A stretch of 64,000 bases of DNA from the NCBI GenBank assembly GCA_964492555.1, contig CAZBKQ010000008.1:1-64000 (forward strand), in the 5' to 3' direction. Shown here in pieces: positions 7,966 through 16,219 of this stretch (its first letter is position 1; each line of letters begins with the position of its first letter). This stretch comes from GCA-2709075 sp964492555 (GTDB taxonomy: Bacteria; Pseudomonadota; Alphaproteobacteria; MPNO01; UBA2964). The translations under genes were made by a program, and so were the position numbers. Below the pieces are notes generated by a model, which saw only the letters and a program-made list of their open reading frames with translations, did no database searches and was not told where the DNA came from.

Positions 7966-9027
7966 ATGACCGTTCGCATACCGGAAACCCAACGCCAACC
8001 GGCCCAAGCCGGAAAACCGGTGATCGATCCTGCTGAGTGGACCGGCGATCAGCTTGAGGCCTGCGATGACTGGATTCATCCGCTGACGGAGGCGGAAATC
8101 GCCGATATCGACCGTGCCGTGCGCAAGGTGGAAGCTGACGGGCTCGATATCATGGAAATATCGAAAGACAATTTCGAACTGCCGGTGTTCGGCGAATCCT
8201 TGAAGACCATCCGCGAGCAGCTCCTCTCCGGGCTCGGCCTGACCCTGATCCGGGGTTTTCCGATAGAACGCTATAACCGGGCGCAGGCGGCAGCGGCTTT
8301 CTTCGGGATCGGATCGCATCTGGGACGCGCGGTCTCGCAGAACGCCAAGGGGCATATGCTCGGCCATGTCAAAAAGCTGACGGACGCGGATTACAACACA
8401 GATGCCCGCGAACGCGGCTATCGTACCAATGTCGATCAACGTTTCCATTCAGACAGCTGCGACATCGTCGGGCTGATGGTGCTGCAAACGCCCAAATCGG
8501 GCGGTCTCAGCAGTATCGCCAGCACCGTCGCCGTCCATAACGAGATGCTGAAACGTCGCCCGGATCTCGCGGCCGCGCTCTCCAAACCATCCTATTGGGA
8601 CCGCCGCAACGAAGTGCCTGACGGAAAGGACCCGTGGTATGTCCTCCCGGTCTTCAACTTTGTCGATGGCTGGTTCAGCTGCCGCTATGGCCGGCAATAT
8701 ATCGATTCGACCCAACGGTTTGAGCAGGTCCCGCGCACCACGCCGGAAGAAGCCGAAGGTCTGGATTTCTTCGATCAGCTTCTCGCGGAGCAGCACATGA
8801 AGATGACCTTCCAGAAAGGGGATATCCAGTTCCTCTATAACCACACGACGGTCCATGGCAGGACGGCGTTTGAGGACTGGCCGGAGCCGGAACGCAAACG
8901 GCATCTGTTTCGGCTGTGGCTGTGCGTCGATGGCGAACGTCCCTTGCCGGAGGTGCTGGCCGAACGGGTCCAGGGCGGCATCGTTACGGCGGACACCCGG
9001 TTTCACGCGCCGTTGGAGGCCGAATAG
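7966..9027 (+). CDS. TauD/TfdA-like Fe(II)/2-oxoglutarate dioxygenase
   Basis: The protein has 353 residues, longer than the 288-residue relative at 1113. FHSDSCD near residue 163 gives the His and Asp of the facial triad. VHGRTAFED near residue 297 gives the distal His and is followed by RHLFRLWL with the 2-oxoglutarate Arg. A strong GGGAGAGAG ribosome binding site precedes the ATG. It is co-transcribed with the gentisate-dioxygenase-like gene and converges on a LysR regulator 3 bp away, which is likely to control this or the downstream decarboxylase region. Substrate unknown. Confidence 0.86.
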   Translation: MTVRIPETQRQPAQAGKPVIDPAEWTGDQLEACDDWIHPLTEAEIADIDRAVRKVEADGLDIMEISKDNFELPVFGESLKTIREQLLSGLGLTLIRGFPIERYNRAQAAAAFFGIGSHLGRAVSQNAKGHMLGHVKKLTDADYNTDARERGYRTNVDQRFHSDSCDIVGLMVLQTPKSGGLSSIASTVAVHNEMLKRRPDLAAALSKPSYWDRRNEVPDGKDPWYVLPVFNFVDGWFSCRYGRQYIDSTQRFEQVPRTTPEEAEGLDFFDQLLAEQHMKMTFQKGDIQFLYNHTTVHGRTAFEDWPEPERKRHLFRLWLCVDGERPLPEVLAERVQGGIVTADTRFHAPLEAE

Positions 9028-9030
9028 CCG

Positions 9031-9942
9031 TCAGGTTTTCCGGTTTTCGTTTTCGGAGCGCCAAAGCGCCGTAAAATTCTTTGCCGGCTCGGAATAATCG
9101 ACCCTGCGGCAGGCCAGATAGAGCGGCGCGATCAATGCGGGCCGCGCTCTAACCGCCAAGAAGCGAACGCCGGGCATGGCGAGCGCCGATAGTGATTGCG
9201 GCACGAAAGAAACACCGATTCCCGCCGCCACGAGATTAAGCGTCGAGACAATCTGCGGCGCCTCCTGCACGATATCAGGGTTAAACCCCGCCCGCGCACA
9301 AGCGCCCACGATGGCATCAAACAGGCCGGGGCCGGATTGCCGCCGATAGAGAATAAAGGGCGCGTCGCGGAACCGGCTCAACGATATCGGTTCCTTTTCC
9401 GATGCCAGCGCATGATCAGCGGGGATCGCCGCGACCATTGGCTCTTCCACCGCGGGAAGGATCCGCAACCCCTCCGCATTTCCGATATTGGAACGGACAA
9501 ATGCAACATCGATGCGTTCCGCCTGCACGGCCTCCGCAAGAATGCCGGTGCCGTCCTCCACGAGTTCCAGCGAGACACCGGGCCAGGCGCGTTGAAATTC
9601 ACGGATCAGGCCCGGCACAATCGGATTATGGGGAGCAGAGCTGGTAAAGCCGACCGACAACCTGCCCTGTTCGCCCCGCGCGGTACGCTTTGCACGGACC
9701 AGCGCATTCTCCACCCGCTCAAGGATATCCCGCGCATCGCTGTAAAACGCCTTTCCCGCGTCGGTCAGCTCCACCCCGCGCGGCTTTCGCCGGAAAAGCT
9801 GTATGCCGAGTTCTTCTTCCAACGCCTTGATTTGCTGACTGAGCGGCGGCTGCTGGATGCCCAGCCGTTCAGCCGCCCGTGTAATGTGGCTTTCCTCGGC
9901 GACGGCAGCGAAATAACGAAATTGGCGAAGCTCCATATCCAT
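9031..9942 (-). CDS. LysR-family transcriptional regulator
   Basis: The protein has about 303 residues. The N-terminal winged helix-turn-helix (residues 3-62; ITRAAERLGIQQPPLSQQIK) is followed by a periplasmic-binding-like effector domain. It resembles the BenM/CatM/CbbR type that responds to aromatic or small-acid metabolites. Starts at 9942 or 9936 are preferred because they place the helix-turn-helix at the usual distance; upstream ATGs at 9966 and 9972 are in frame but would add a non-family tail. It is divergent from the small gene at 10035, and an AT-rich stretch at 9943-10000 between them is a natural operator site. Confidence 0.9.
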   Translation of the reverse strand: MDMELRQFRYFAAVAEESHITRAAERLGIQQPPLSQQIKALEEELGIQLFRRKPRGVELTDAGKAFYSDARDILERVENALVRAKRTARGEQGRLSVGFTSSAPHNPIVPGLIREFQRAWPGVSLELVEDGTGILAEAVQAERIDVAFVRSNIGNAEGLRILPAVEEPMVAAIPADHALASEKEPISLSRFRDAPFILYRRQSGPGLFDAIVGACARAGFNPDIVQEAPQIVSTLNLVAAGIGVSFVPQSLSALAMPGVRFLAVRARPALIAPLYLACRRVDYSEPAKNFTALWRSENENRKT

Positions 9943-10034
9943 ATTTTTTACATATGAATAATGCATAAACAATATATTTTTATATATGTCTTTTCCGCAT
10001 TAGCTTCTCTTCGAATTCACCGAGGAGAGAAACG

Positions 10035-10283
10035 ATGTCCATATGCTTTCATTCCCGACGGAACCCCATCACGCCTCTTCGTCTCACCGAGATCATTCTG
10101 CGGCCGGCCCGATGGCTTTCCGGTCTGGGGCAATCCATCGCGGATGGCAGACGAATGTCGATCCGTTACGGGGCCGTTATGCGCACAACTGAAGATCGCA
10201 GAAACCCGGACGAACCGAGCAACCATCAGATCGTGGACGACCTGCGGACACGGATCGCAGACCGGGAACGGGATTCTATCTGA
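10035..10283 (+). CDS. Small hypothetical protein
   Basis: The protein would have 82 residues and is basic in the first half, with no transmembrane segment and no family I recognise. The case for a gene is a strong ribosome binding site (GAGGAGAGAAACG before the ATG), its position divergent to the LysR gene, and a length not explained by shadowing of another gene. Its end overlaps the convergent aldehyde dehydrogenase stop by 8 bp. It may be a LysR target. Confidence 0.45.
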   Translation: MSICFHSRRNPITPLRLTEIILRPARWLSGLGQSIADGRRMSIRYGAVMRTTEDRRNPDEPSNHQIVDDLRTRIADRERDSI

Positions 10284-11766
10284 GAACGAACGGGTTCGGG
10301 ACTTCGGTCGCGGTGGATATCCACACGCATTTCTGCTGTAGATACTCCTTGACCATTTCCTGACCACTCTCGCGCCCAAGACCGGAGCGTTTATACCCGC
10401 CAAACGGCGACATATAGCTGACCGCCCGATAGGTATTGATCCAGACGGTGCCGGCTTCCAGCCTCTCCGCCATGACCATGGCGCGGCGGATATTCTGGGT
10501 CCAGACACCGGCGGCGAGTCCGTAGACCACGTCATTGCCGATCTCGATCGCTTCTTCCTCGTCCTTGAACGGGATGATCGACAACACCGGCCCGAAGATT
10601 TCCTCCTGCGCGATCCGCATGCCGTTGTTCACACCGGTAAAAATCGTCGGCTGCACGAACCAGCCATCGCCGCATTCGGGTGCCGCGGCCTTGCCGCCGC
10701 CGAGGGCGACCTCCGCCCCTTCACCCTTGCCGATATCGATATAGTCGAGAATTTTCTCATATTGCGGAATATTGGTGACCGGACCGACCTGGGTATCGAA
10801 GCTCATCGGATCACCCATCTGCGCGGTCGAGGCCAGCTCCACCAGCTTGTCGACAAACTCGTTATGGATGTTTTCCTGGACCAGCAGACGCGAGCCCGCA
10901 ATGCAGGTCTGGCCGGTCGCCGCGAATATGCCGGAGACAACGCCCTTCACCGCGTTCTCCATTTCAGCGTCGTCGAAAACGATGTTGGGCGATTTCCCGC
11001 CGAGCTCCATCGTCACATGCTTCATATTCTTGGCCGCCGCCTGATAGATATGCGCGCCGGTCGCGTCCGATCCGGTAAAGGCGACCTTCGCCACCTTCGG
11101 ATGTTCGACCAGCGGGGCGCCCGTATCGGCGCCGAACCCGGTCACCACATTGATTACGCCGGGCGGAAACCCGACTTCCTCAACGATTCTCATGAATTCG
11201 AGAGTGGAGGCCGACGTGTATTCCGACGGCTTGATCACCGCCGTGTTGCCCGCCGCCAGCGTCGGTGCCAGTTTCCAGGCAAGCAACAGCAACGGAGAAT
11301 TCCACGGCACGATGCAGGCAACCACGCCGAGCGGTTCCCAGACCGTGTAATTGAATGTCGCCGGCTTATCGATGGGAATGACGGACCCTTCGACCTTGTC
11401 CGCCAGCCCGCCGAAATAGTGATACCACTGGGTCAGGTACTTGCACTGCACCGACATCTCGGCAATCAGCTTGCCGTTGTCGCGCACCTCGGTCTCAGCC
11501 AGATCGTCCGCCGCCGCCATCAGCGCGTCACCCAGCTTTCGCATCAGGGCGCCCCGGGCCGTCGGCGTCATCGAGCGCCATTCACTGCCCGGCCGTCCTG
11601 CGCGCCAGGCGGCTTCCACCGCCGCGTCGACATCCTCGGCATTACCTTTGGGAATCAAGGCCCAGGGTTGCGCCGTATAGGGGTTAAAGCTCTCGAAGGT
11701 CTCGCCCCCGGATGAATCGACCCATTCTCCGTCGATCACCATCTGATATTTCTTGAGATCGGCCAT
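10276..11766 (-). CDS. Aldehyde dehydrogenase (NAD(P)+-dependent)
   Basis: The protein has 496 residues. Family residues are visible: WNSPLLL oxyanion Asn, KPSEYT cofactor-binding Lys, the catalytic Glu in MELGGKSPN near residue 254, and the nucleophilic Cys in GQTCIAGSR near residue 288. It is the last gene of the leftward operon with two alpha/beta ThDP decarboxylases, 15 bp after the second beta gene, with GGAGAAGGA before its ATG. The natural inference is that it oxidises the aldehyde made by those decarboxylases to the acid. Substrate unknown; betaine-, phosphono- or sulfoacetaldehyde-like aldehydes are all possible. Confidence 0.93.
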   Translation of the reverse strand: MADLKKYQMVIDGEWVDSSGGETFESFNPYTAQPWALIPKGNAEDVDAAVEAAWRAGRPGSEWRSMTPTARGALMRKLGDALMAAADDLAETEVRDNGKLIAEMSVQCKYLTQWYHYFGGLADKVEGSVIPIDKPATFNYTVWEPLGVVACIVPWNSPLLLLAWKLAPTLAAGNTAVIKPSEYTSASTLEFMRIVEEVGFPPGVINVVTGFGADTGAPLVEHPKVAKVAFTGSDATGAHIYQAAAKNMKHVTMELGGKSPNIVFDDAEMENAVKGVVSGIFAATGQTCIAGSRLLVQENIHNEFVDKLVELASTAQMGDPMSFDTQVGPVTNIPQYEKILDYIDIGKGEGAEVALGGGKAAAPECGDGWFVQPTIFTGVNNGMRIAQEEIFGPVLSIIPFKDEEEAIEIGNDVVYGLAAGVWTQNIRRAMVMAERLEAGTVWINTYRAVSYMSPFGGYKRSGLGRESGQEMVKEYLQQKCVWISTATEVPNPFVLR

Positions 11767-11781
11767 GATCCTTCTCCGTAA

Positions 11782-12381
11782 TTATTTCTGTGCCGTGTCG
11801 CCCAGAAGCTCTGCCCGAAAACGATGCTTGATCGCCAACCCATCTTTTTCCGGTAGCGTCATCGGCTGGTCCACCGCCGTTACCTTGATGTCGAAAAACA
11901 CCGGCCCCGGCGCATCGAAAATCAGCGGGATGGCTGCCACAAGATCGTCCTCCGTCCGGACCGTAGCCGTCAGTCCGAAACCCGCTCCCTTTGCCATCGC
12001 GGCAAGATCGACGCCATGCGCGGTCGCGGTCTCCTGCATGCCGGTCTCGCCATAATGCTGATTGTCGATTATCCCGATGGCGAGGTTCTCCGGTTTCTGG
12101 ATGGCAACGGTTGCAAGACTGCCGATACCCATCAGCATTTCCCCGTCGCCGGTTAACACCAATATGCGCCGGTCCGGCTGCGCCAACGCCAGCCCCAGCG
12201 CGGTCGGCACCGCGCCGCCCATCCCGCCCCAGAGATAGAAATTATTCGGATGATCGCCAACCGCCGCCGCATCCCAGGTCGGCGCGCCGAGCCCGGTTAC
12301 CAGTAATGCGTCGCCGCGTGCGGCCAGGATGCGCGAAACCACATCGCGCCTATCAAGAACAATATCGCTCGAATCCGCCAT
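11782..12381 (-). CDS. ThDP-dependent decarboxylase, beta-type subunit (copy 2)
   Basis: The protein has 199 residues and forms the C-terminal, diphosphate-binding half of a split thiamine-diphosphate enzyme of the sulfopyruvate/phosphonopyruvate decarboxylase family (ComE-like). The ThDP/Mg motif is visible as GDGEMLMGIG near residue 83, followed by IIDNQHYGETG. It pairs with the alpha subunit whose stop overlaps its start by one base (TAATG). It is a close paralogue of the beta gene at 12905. The expected reaction is decarboxylation of a 3-substituted 2-oxo acid to an aldehyde. Confidence 0.85.
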   Translation of the reverse strand: MADSSDIVLDRRDVVSRILAARGDALLVTGLGAPTWDAAAVGDHPNNFYLWGGMGGAVPTALGLALAQPDRRILVLTGDGEMLMGIGSLATVAIQKPENLAIGIIDNQHYGETGMQETATAHGVDLAAMAKGAGFGLTATVRTEDDLVAAIPLIFDAPGPVFFDIKVTAVDQPMTLPEKDGLAIKHRFRAELLGDTAQK

Positions 12382-12902
12382 TACTTGTCCCAGTTCTTGA
12401 AGCCGATGACCTTTTGGCCGATCAGCACCGCCACCATGCGCCCGGCCTCGAAGGAGAGTTTCGCGGCGGCAGCCACGGTTTCGGGTACGTCTTCGGGAGC
12501 GTCCGCGCGCAACACGATGACACCCATCGCTTCAAGCGTTGTCTGGGTCGCCTGCCCCATCGGCAATTGCCAGGGGTTAAACTCACCCCACTCACCCCGC
12601 ATGGTGACAATCATCAGCAGCGGGAAACGGCATTCATTTGAAACGCTCAACATGTTGATGATATTGCCGACGCCTGAGGACTGCATCAGCAATGCGCCGC
12701 GTTCGCCGCCAAGCCATGCGCCACCCAGCAGGGCAACGCCCTCTTCTTCGGTCGTTAGCGGCACATGCTTGATCTTGTTATCCGCGATGCACCGGTTGAT
12801 CAGCTGCTTGTGGCCCGCGTCGGGCACATAAGCCACCTGAGCGACGCCGGCCGCCCTCAGGATGGAAAACACCTCATCCGACCAACCGGTCTGTTCGGCC
12901 AT
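12381..12902 (-). CDS. ThDP-dependent decarboxylase, alpha-type subunit (copy 2)
   Basis: The protein has 173 residues and corresponds to the pyrimidine-binding N-terminal half (ComD-like) of the split decarboxylase. LTTEEEGVA near residue 50 holds the catalytic Glu that activates the thiamine ring, and the following GAWLGGERG / SGVGN segments are family-typical. The start lies 2 bp after the preceding beta gene. It is paralogous to the alpha gene at 13489: the TEEEGVA, AWLGGERG and PMGQAT blocks are shared. Confidence 0.85.
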   Translation of the reverse strand: MAEQTGWSDEVFSILRAAGVAQVAYVPDAGHKQLINRCIADNKIKHVPLTTEEEGVALLGGAWLGGERGALLMQSSGVGNIINMLSVSNECRFPLLMIVTMRGEWGEFNPWQLPMGQATQTTLEAMGVIVLRADAPEDVPETVAAAAKLSFEAGRMVAVLIGQKVIGFKNWDK

Positions 12903-12904
12903 GC

Positions 12905-13489
12905 TCAGCCCACCTTCCCGGATACAGCCTGACGGAAACGCCGCGCGGTCAATGTTCCGTCATTCGGCACATGGACCCTCGGCGCGGCCACGGCCACGAC
13001 TTTTACCACCGCGAAATAAGGCCCCTCGCCCTGATAAATATCCTTTATCGCGCTTTCCAATACGGATTCATCCTCAATCAGGGCGGTGCGCGGAATACCG
13101 GAGGCGGCGGCAATACCGACCAGATCGACGCCCGCCGCCGTATGGGTCAGTTGCCCGCCCGTCGCGCCATAGGCCTGATTGTCGATGACAACGATAGACA
13201 GGTTCTTCGGTTTCTCGACGCCGACCGTCGCGAGACTGCCGATCCCGGCCAGCAACTCTCCATCGCCCGTGATGACCATCACCCGGCGATCGGGCTGCGC
13301 CAAGGCAATGCCGAACGCGGTCATGACCGCGCCCCCCATGACACCGAACAGGTACATATTCAGCGGATCGTCACCGGCGGAGGCCACATCGTGAGAGGCA
13401 TTGCCGATCCCGGTGACAACGGCGGCATCGCCGCGTTCCTTCAGTATGCGGTGAACGACGTCGCGCCGTTCAAGCGTGTATTCAGTCAT
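12905..13489 (-). CDS. ThDP-dependent decarboxylase, beta-type subunit (copy 1)
   Basis: The protein has 194 residues. The ThDP-binding GDGELLAGIG motif is near residue 76 and continues to VIDNQAYGATG. ATG 13489 overlaps the stop of the alpha gene by one base. The open frame extends further upstream but that part is the alpha gene in another frame. Together with the alpha subunit at 13489-14010 it forms a complete split decarboxylase, so this operon encodes two full enzymes or one mixed complex. Confidence 0.85.
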   Translation of the reverse strand: MTEYTLERRDVVHRILKERGDAAVVTGIGNASHDVASAGDDPLNMYLFGVMGGAVMTAFGIALAQPDRRVMVITGDGELLAGIGSLATVGVEKPKNLSIVVIDNQAYGATGGQLTHTAAGVDLVGIAAASGIPRTALIEDESVLESAIKDIYQGEGPYFAVVKVVAVAAPRVHVPNDGTLTARRFRQAVSGKVG

Positions 13490-14010
13490 CAGCCGCGCTC
13501 CCCCGTACCGGTTATGCGCTGGGAGATGACAACCGCCACGGCGCGCCCCGCGTCGAAGGCGAGCCTTGTCGCCGCCTGCACCATTTCCGGCACTTCCCGT
13601 GGGTCCCATGCGGTCTGAACGATAACACCGGCGGCCTCCAGCGCGGCGGCCGTCGCCTGTCCCATCGGAACCTGCCAGGGAATGGTTTCTCCCCATTGCC
13701 CGCGCATCGAAACCATGGCGAAAAACGGGATACGGCATTCCGCGATCATGCTGAACATATTGATGCAGTTTCCAACCCCGCCAGACTGCGTCAAAAACAC
13801 GCCGCGCTCGCCGCCAAGCCAGGCCCCGGCGATTTGCGCGACGCCCTCCTCCTCGGTCGTCAGAACGACAGAACGGATCGTCTCATCCGCGTTACACAGC
13901 TCGATCAACCGGGCGAGCCCGCCATCGGGCACATAGGCTGCCTGACTGATACCGATTTCCTGAAAATGGCGATGGACATCGGGGGCCCAATGCCAGTCCT
14001 GATCATTCAT
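13489..14010 (-). CDS. ThDP-dependent decarboxylase, alpha-type subunit (copy 1)
   Basis: The protein has 173 residues. LTTEEEGVAQ near residue 50 carries the catalytic Glu; GAWLGGERG and SGGVGNCINM follow. It differs from copy 2 in the segment after this (MRGQWGETIPWQ against MRGEWGEFNPWQ), which may bear on substrate choice. ATG 14010 overlaps the end of a small upstream ORF by 8 bp. The order small ORF, alpha1, beta1, alpha2, beta2, aldehyde dehydrogenase is one tight leftward operon. Confidence 0.85.
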   Translation of the reverse strand: MNDQDWHWAPDVHRHFQEIGISQAAYVPDGGLARLIELCNADETIRSVVLTTEEEGVAQIAGAWLGGERGVFLTQSGGVGNCINMFSMIAECRIPFFAMVSMRGQWGETIPWQVPMGQATAAALEAAGVIVQTAWDPREVPEMVQAATRLAFDAGRAVAVVISQRITGTGERG

Positions 14011-14269
14011 GGGGAGGCGCCCCGTTTTCCAGCCCTGGCGCCGCGAGCCACGGCACAACGGTTTTCGCAGCGAACAAGGCCGCCATTTCATTATCGAATA
14101 CGACGTCACTGAAACCGCCGGTCGCAATCCAGCGCCCAGCTTCCGGGTCGCGCCGCCATAACTCGAACCCGCACGTTCCGTCCGGTCGCCGAAACAGATC
14201 GACGCAACGGTCACGTTCGGGCGCCTCCATCGATCGGAGGACAAGGTTTCTCAATGAATTTTCTGCCAA
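14003..14269 (-). CDS. Small conserved-looking protein heading the ThDP decarboxylase operon
   Basis: The ORF encodes up to 88 residues. The body (CVDLFRRPDGTCGFELWRRD near residues 22-41, then a hydrophobic FAAKTVVPWLA end) looks like a folded small domain, but I recognise no family. The far start is TTG 14269 with AGCAGGG upstream; ATG 14230 would give 75 residues without a ribosome binding site. It overlaps alpha1 by 8 bp, which argues for coupling and for a role with the decarboxylase. Function unknown. Confidence 0.55.
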   Translation of the reverse strand: MAENSLRNLVLRSMEAPERDRCVDLFRRPDGTCGFELWRRDPEAGRWIATGGFSDVVFDNEMAALFAAKTVVPWLAAPGLENGAPPHE

Positions 14270-14427
14270 GGCCCTGCTCTTTGGTGTTGAATTACGGAGA
14301 AAGAGTGAAACATCAGACGGAATACCGCAAGTTTCCGCGACGGAATTTTACGCACATCCGCGTGTATAAGATCAGCAGCACCGGTTACTGCCGAAAAAAT
14401 GGCAGAATGTTTTCAGGAGTATCCGAA

Positions 14428-14979
14428 ATGACACGCAAGACTTACGCAAATATCACGAAGCTGGCTTTGGCCGGCGTTACCGCCATCGGCCTTTCGGCCG
14501 GAACCATGGCACTGGCCCAGCAAAGCGGCGCTCAAGGTTCCGGACCGCATATGAACCAGGGTCAGGGCGGACCGGGCAAACATATGCAGAAGAGTGAGAA
14601 AAAGCGCGGGCATACGTCACGCCAGGCATCCCGCTTTATCCGGCTCTATGATCTGAACGATGACGGCAAGGTCACGCCGGATGAAATCGCCAAGGATCAG
14701 GCCCTCGTATTTGGCGCGATGGATGTCGATGGTGACAAAACCCTCTCTGTCGAGGAAATGAAACGCCGCGGACGGACGCTGGAAGTATTCCGCGCGGCGA
14801 CCATCTTCGACATGCTGGATATCAACGGCGACGGCAAATTGTCGCTGTCGGAAGTCCAGGGGCCGAGCAAACGCTGGTTCAAGCGGTATGACGAGAACGG
14901 CGACGGCGCGATGGAGGCGGATGAGGTACCAGGCCGCGGATATCACCGCGGACGCAAGGGATCACGCCGCGGGCGGTAA
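14428..14979 (+). CDS. Secreted EF-hand calcium-binding protein
   Basis: The protein has 183 residues. A signal peptide (residues 1-28, hydrophobic core then MALAQQ) exports it. Four EF-hand loops follow: DLNDDGKVTPDE, DVDGDKTLSVEE, DINGDGKLSLSE and DENGDGAMEADE. The ends are Gly/Arg/Lys-rich. A CAGGAGT ribosome binding site supports ATG 14428. An ECF sigma factor and a membrane protein follow at 8 bp and with overlap, so it may be the periplasmic sensor or the target of that sigma system. Upstream, GACGGAAT occurs twice (14316, 14339) and could be part of an ECF-type promoter; this is weak. Confidence 0.85.
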   Translation: MTRKTYANITKLALAGVTAIGLSAGTMALAQQSGAQGSGPHMNQGQGGPGKHMQKSEKKRGHTSRQASRFIRLYDLNDDGKVTPDEIAKDQALVFGAMDVDGDKTLSVEEMKRRGRTLEVFRAATIFDMLDINGDGKLSLSEVQGPSKRWFKRYDENGDGAMEADEVPGRGYHRGRKGSRRGR

Positions 14980-14987
14980 GCGCTATC

Positions 14988-15593
14988 GTGCCCCGCGACG
15001 GAAATTTGTTCGGACAGCTTCGGCGCAGGTCCGAAACGGACGGAAGGGAATCTGACGATTCCCTTCTTTCCCGCGTCGCGCGCGATGAATCCGCCGCATG
15101 GGCGGTATTGGTCGACCGACATCTGGGGCCTGTGACGCGTTACGCCAACTGGATTTTGCGTGACAACGCCGCTGCCGAAGACGTCGCTCAGGAAACCTTT
15201 TTCCGCCTGACAAAAAAGGCGTCTGAGTGGGAGCCCGGCGGCGCGTCCCTGAAAACATGGCTGTTCCGGGTCGCGCGAAATCTCTGTATCGACCGCAAAC
15301 GGGCAAAGACCGCCTTGCCGATCGACACCATCGAAGACACGCCGGATTCAGACAATGCATTCGAGGTGGATCGACGGATCGATATCGAAAAGGCGGTTCA
15401 GCTGTCATTGGAGAAACTTCCAGAACGCCAGAAGACGGCAATCATTCTGGTTCATTTTGAAGGTTTTTCAGGAAACGAGGCGGCAAAGGCCCTCGATATT
15501 TCGGTTGAAGCGGTGGAGTCGCTTCTTGCGCGGGCCCGCAAGGCGTTGCGCATCGACCTTTCGGGCGCACTGCCGGACCTATTAGGAGAATGA
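14988..15593 (+). CDS. ECF-type RNA polymerase sigma factor
   Basis: The protein has 201 residues. Region 2 is visible as AAEDVAQETFFRL near residue 63 and WLFRVARNLCID near residue 89; region 4 as LPERQKTAIILVHFEGFSG near residue 145 with the helix-turn-helix EAAKALDISVEAVESLLARAR after it. It starts with GTG. The stop overlaps the next gene's ATG (ATGA), the usual coupling of an ECF factor with its anti-sigma. The EF-hand protein precedes it. Confidence 0.92.
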   Translation: MPRDGNLFGQLRRRSETDGRESDDSLLSRVARDESAAWAVLVDRHLGPVTRYANWILRDNAAAEDVAQETFFRLTKKASEWEPGGASLKTWLFRVARNLCIDRKRAKTALPIDTIEDTPDSDNAFEVDRRIDIEKAVQLSLEKLPERQKTAIILVHFEGFSGNEAAKALDISVEAVESLLARARKALRIDLSGALPDLLGE

Positions 15594-16207
15594 AAATGGC
15601 TGGGACGAACGATATGACAGTGGATGAATTCCGCGATTTGCTCAATAGCTGGGGCGCCAACCAGGACCTCTGGCCTGTGGAGAATGCGCCTGCGGCCGCA
15701 AACCTTCTCGTCCGCTCGGTTGAGGCGCAGGCCCTGTTCAAGGCCGCGGCCGCTCTGGACGCCCTCCTGGAGGCGGTCCCCCAACCCGAACTGTCCGACA
15801 GTTTGCGCAATCGTGTGATGGCTCTTGGCCCTCAAGACCGGAAAGTCAGCACGATGGGCACTACCTCATTAACTGAACGGATGACTGCCTTCTTCGGCGC
15901 TCTGATGCGGCCGGCCATCGCGGGAGCCGCCGTCGCGGGAATCGCCGTCGGGATTGGAATATCGACGCTTGGGGGTCTCTCCGGTTTGGAGCGGGAGGCA
16001 CCGCAAACAGTCGCGGTGACGGCGCCCATATCGACCGCTTCACCCACAACCGTAACGGCCGAGGCCTCTGAAACGGAAAATTCCCAAACCCTGTTTGCCG
16101 ACAGCCTGGGGGGCGGATATACGCCGAACCTCGCCGTGTTCTCGGAAACCGTTTCGGACGACCGGCAGGATAGTGGATTTCAGCAGGCGAACTTTGCGCT
16201 GTACTGA
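15590..16207 (+). CDS. Probable anti-sigma factor, single-pass membrane protein
   Basis: The protein has 205 residues: a cytoplasmic part of about 105 residues, one hydrophobic helix (AIAGAAVAGIAVGIGIST, about residues 107-124), and a Thr/Ala/Ser-rich periplasmic tail. No zinc-binding anti-sigma motif (HxxxCxxC) is seen, so assignment as the anti-sigma rests on topology and on the ATGA overlap with the ECF gene. Two ATGs (15590 and 15596) are possible. The proposed job is to hold the sigma factor until a signal, perhaps calcium via the EF-hand protein, releases it. Confidence 0.6.
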   Translation: MKMAGTNDMTVDEFRDLLNSWGANQDLWPVENAPAAANLLVRSVEAQALFKAAAALDALLEAVPQPELSDSLRNRVMALGPQDRKVSTMGTTSLTERMTAFFGALMRPAIAGAAVAGIAVGIGISTLGGLSGLEREAPQTVAVTAPISTASPTTVTAEASETENSQTLFADSLGGGYTPNLAVFSETVSDDRQDSGFQQANFALY

Positions 16208-16219
16208 GGGTCCGCCGAC

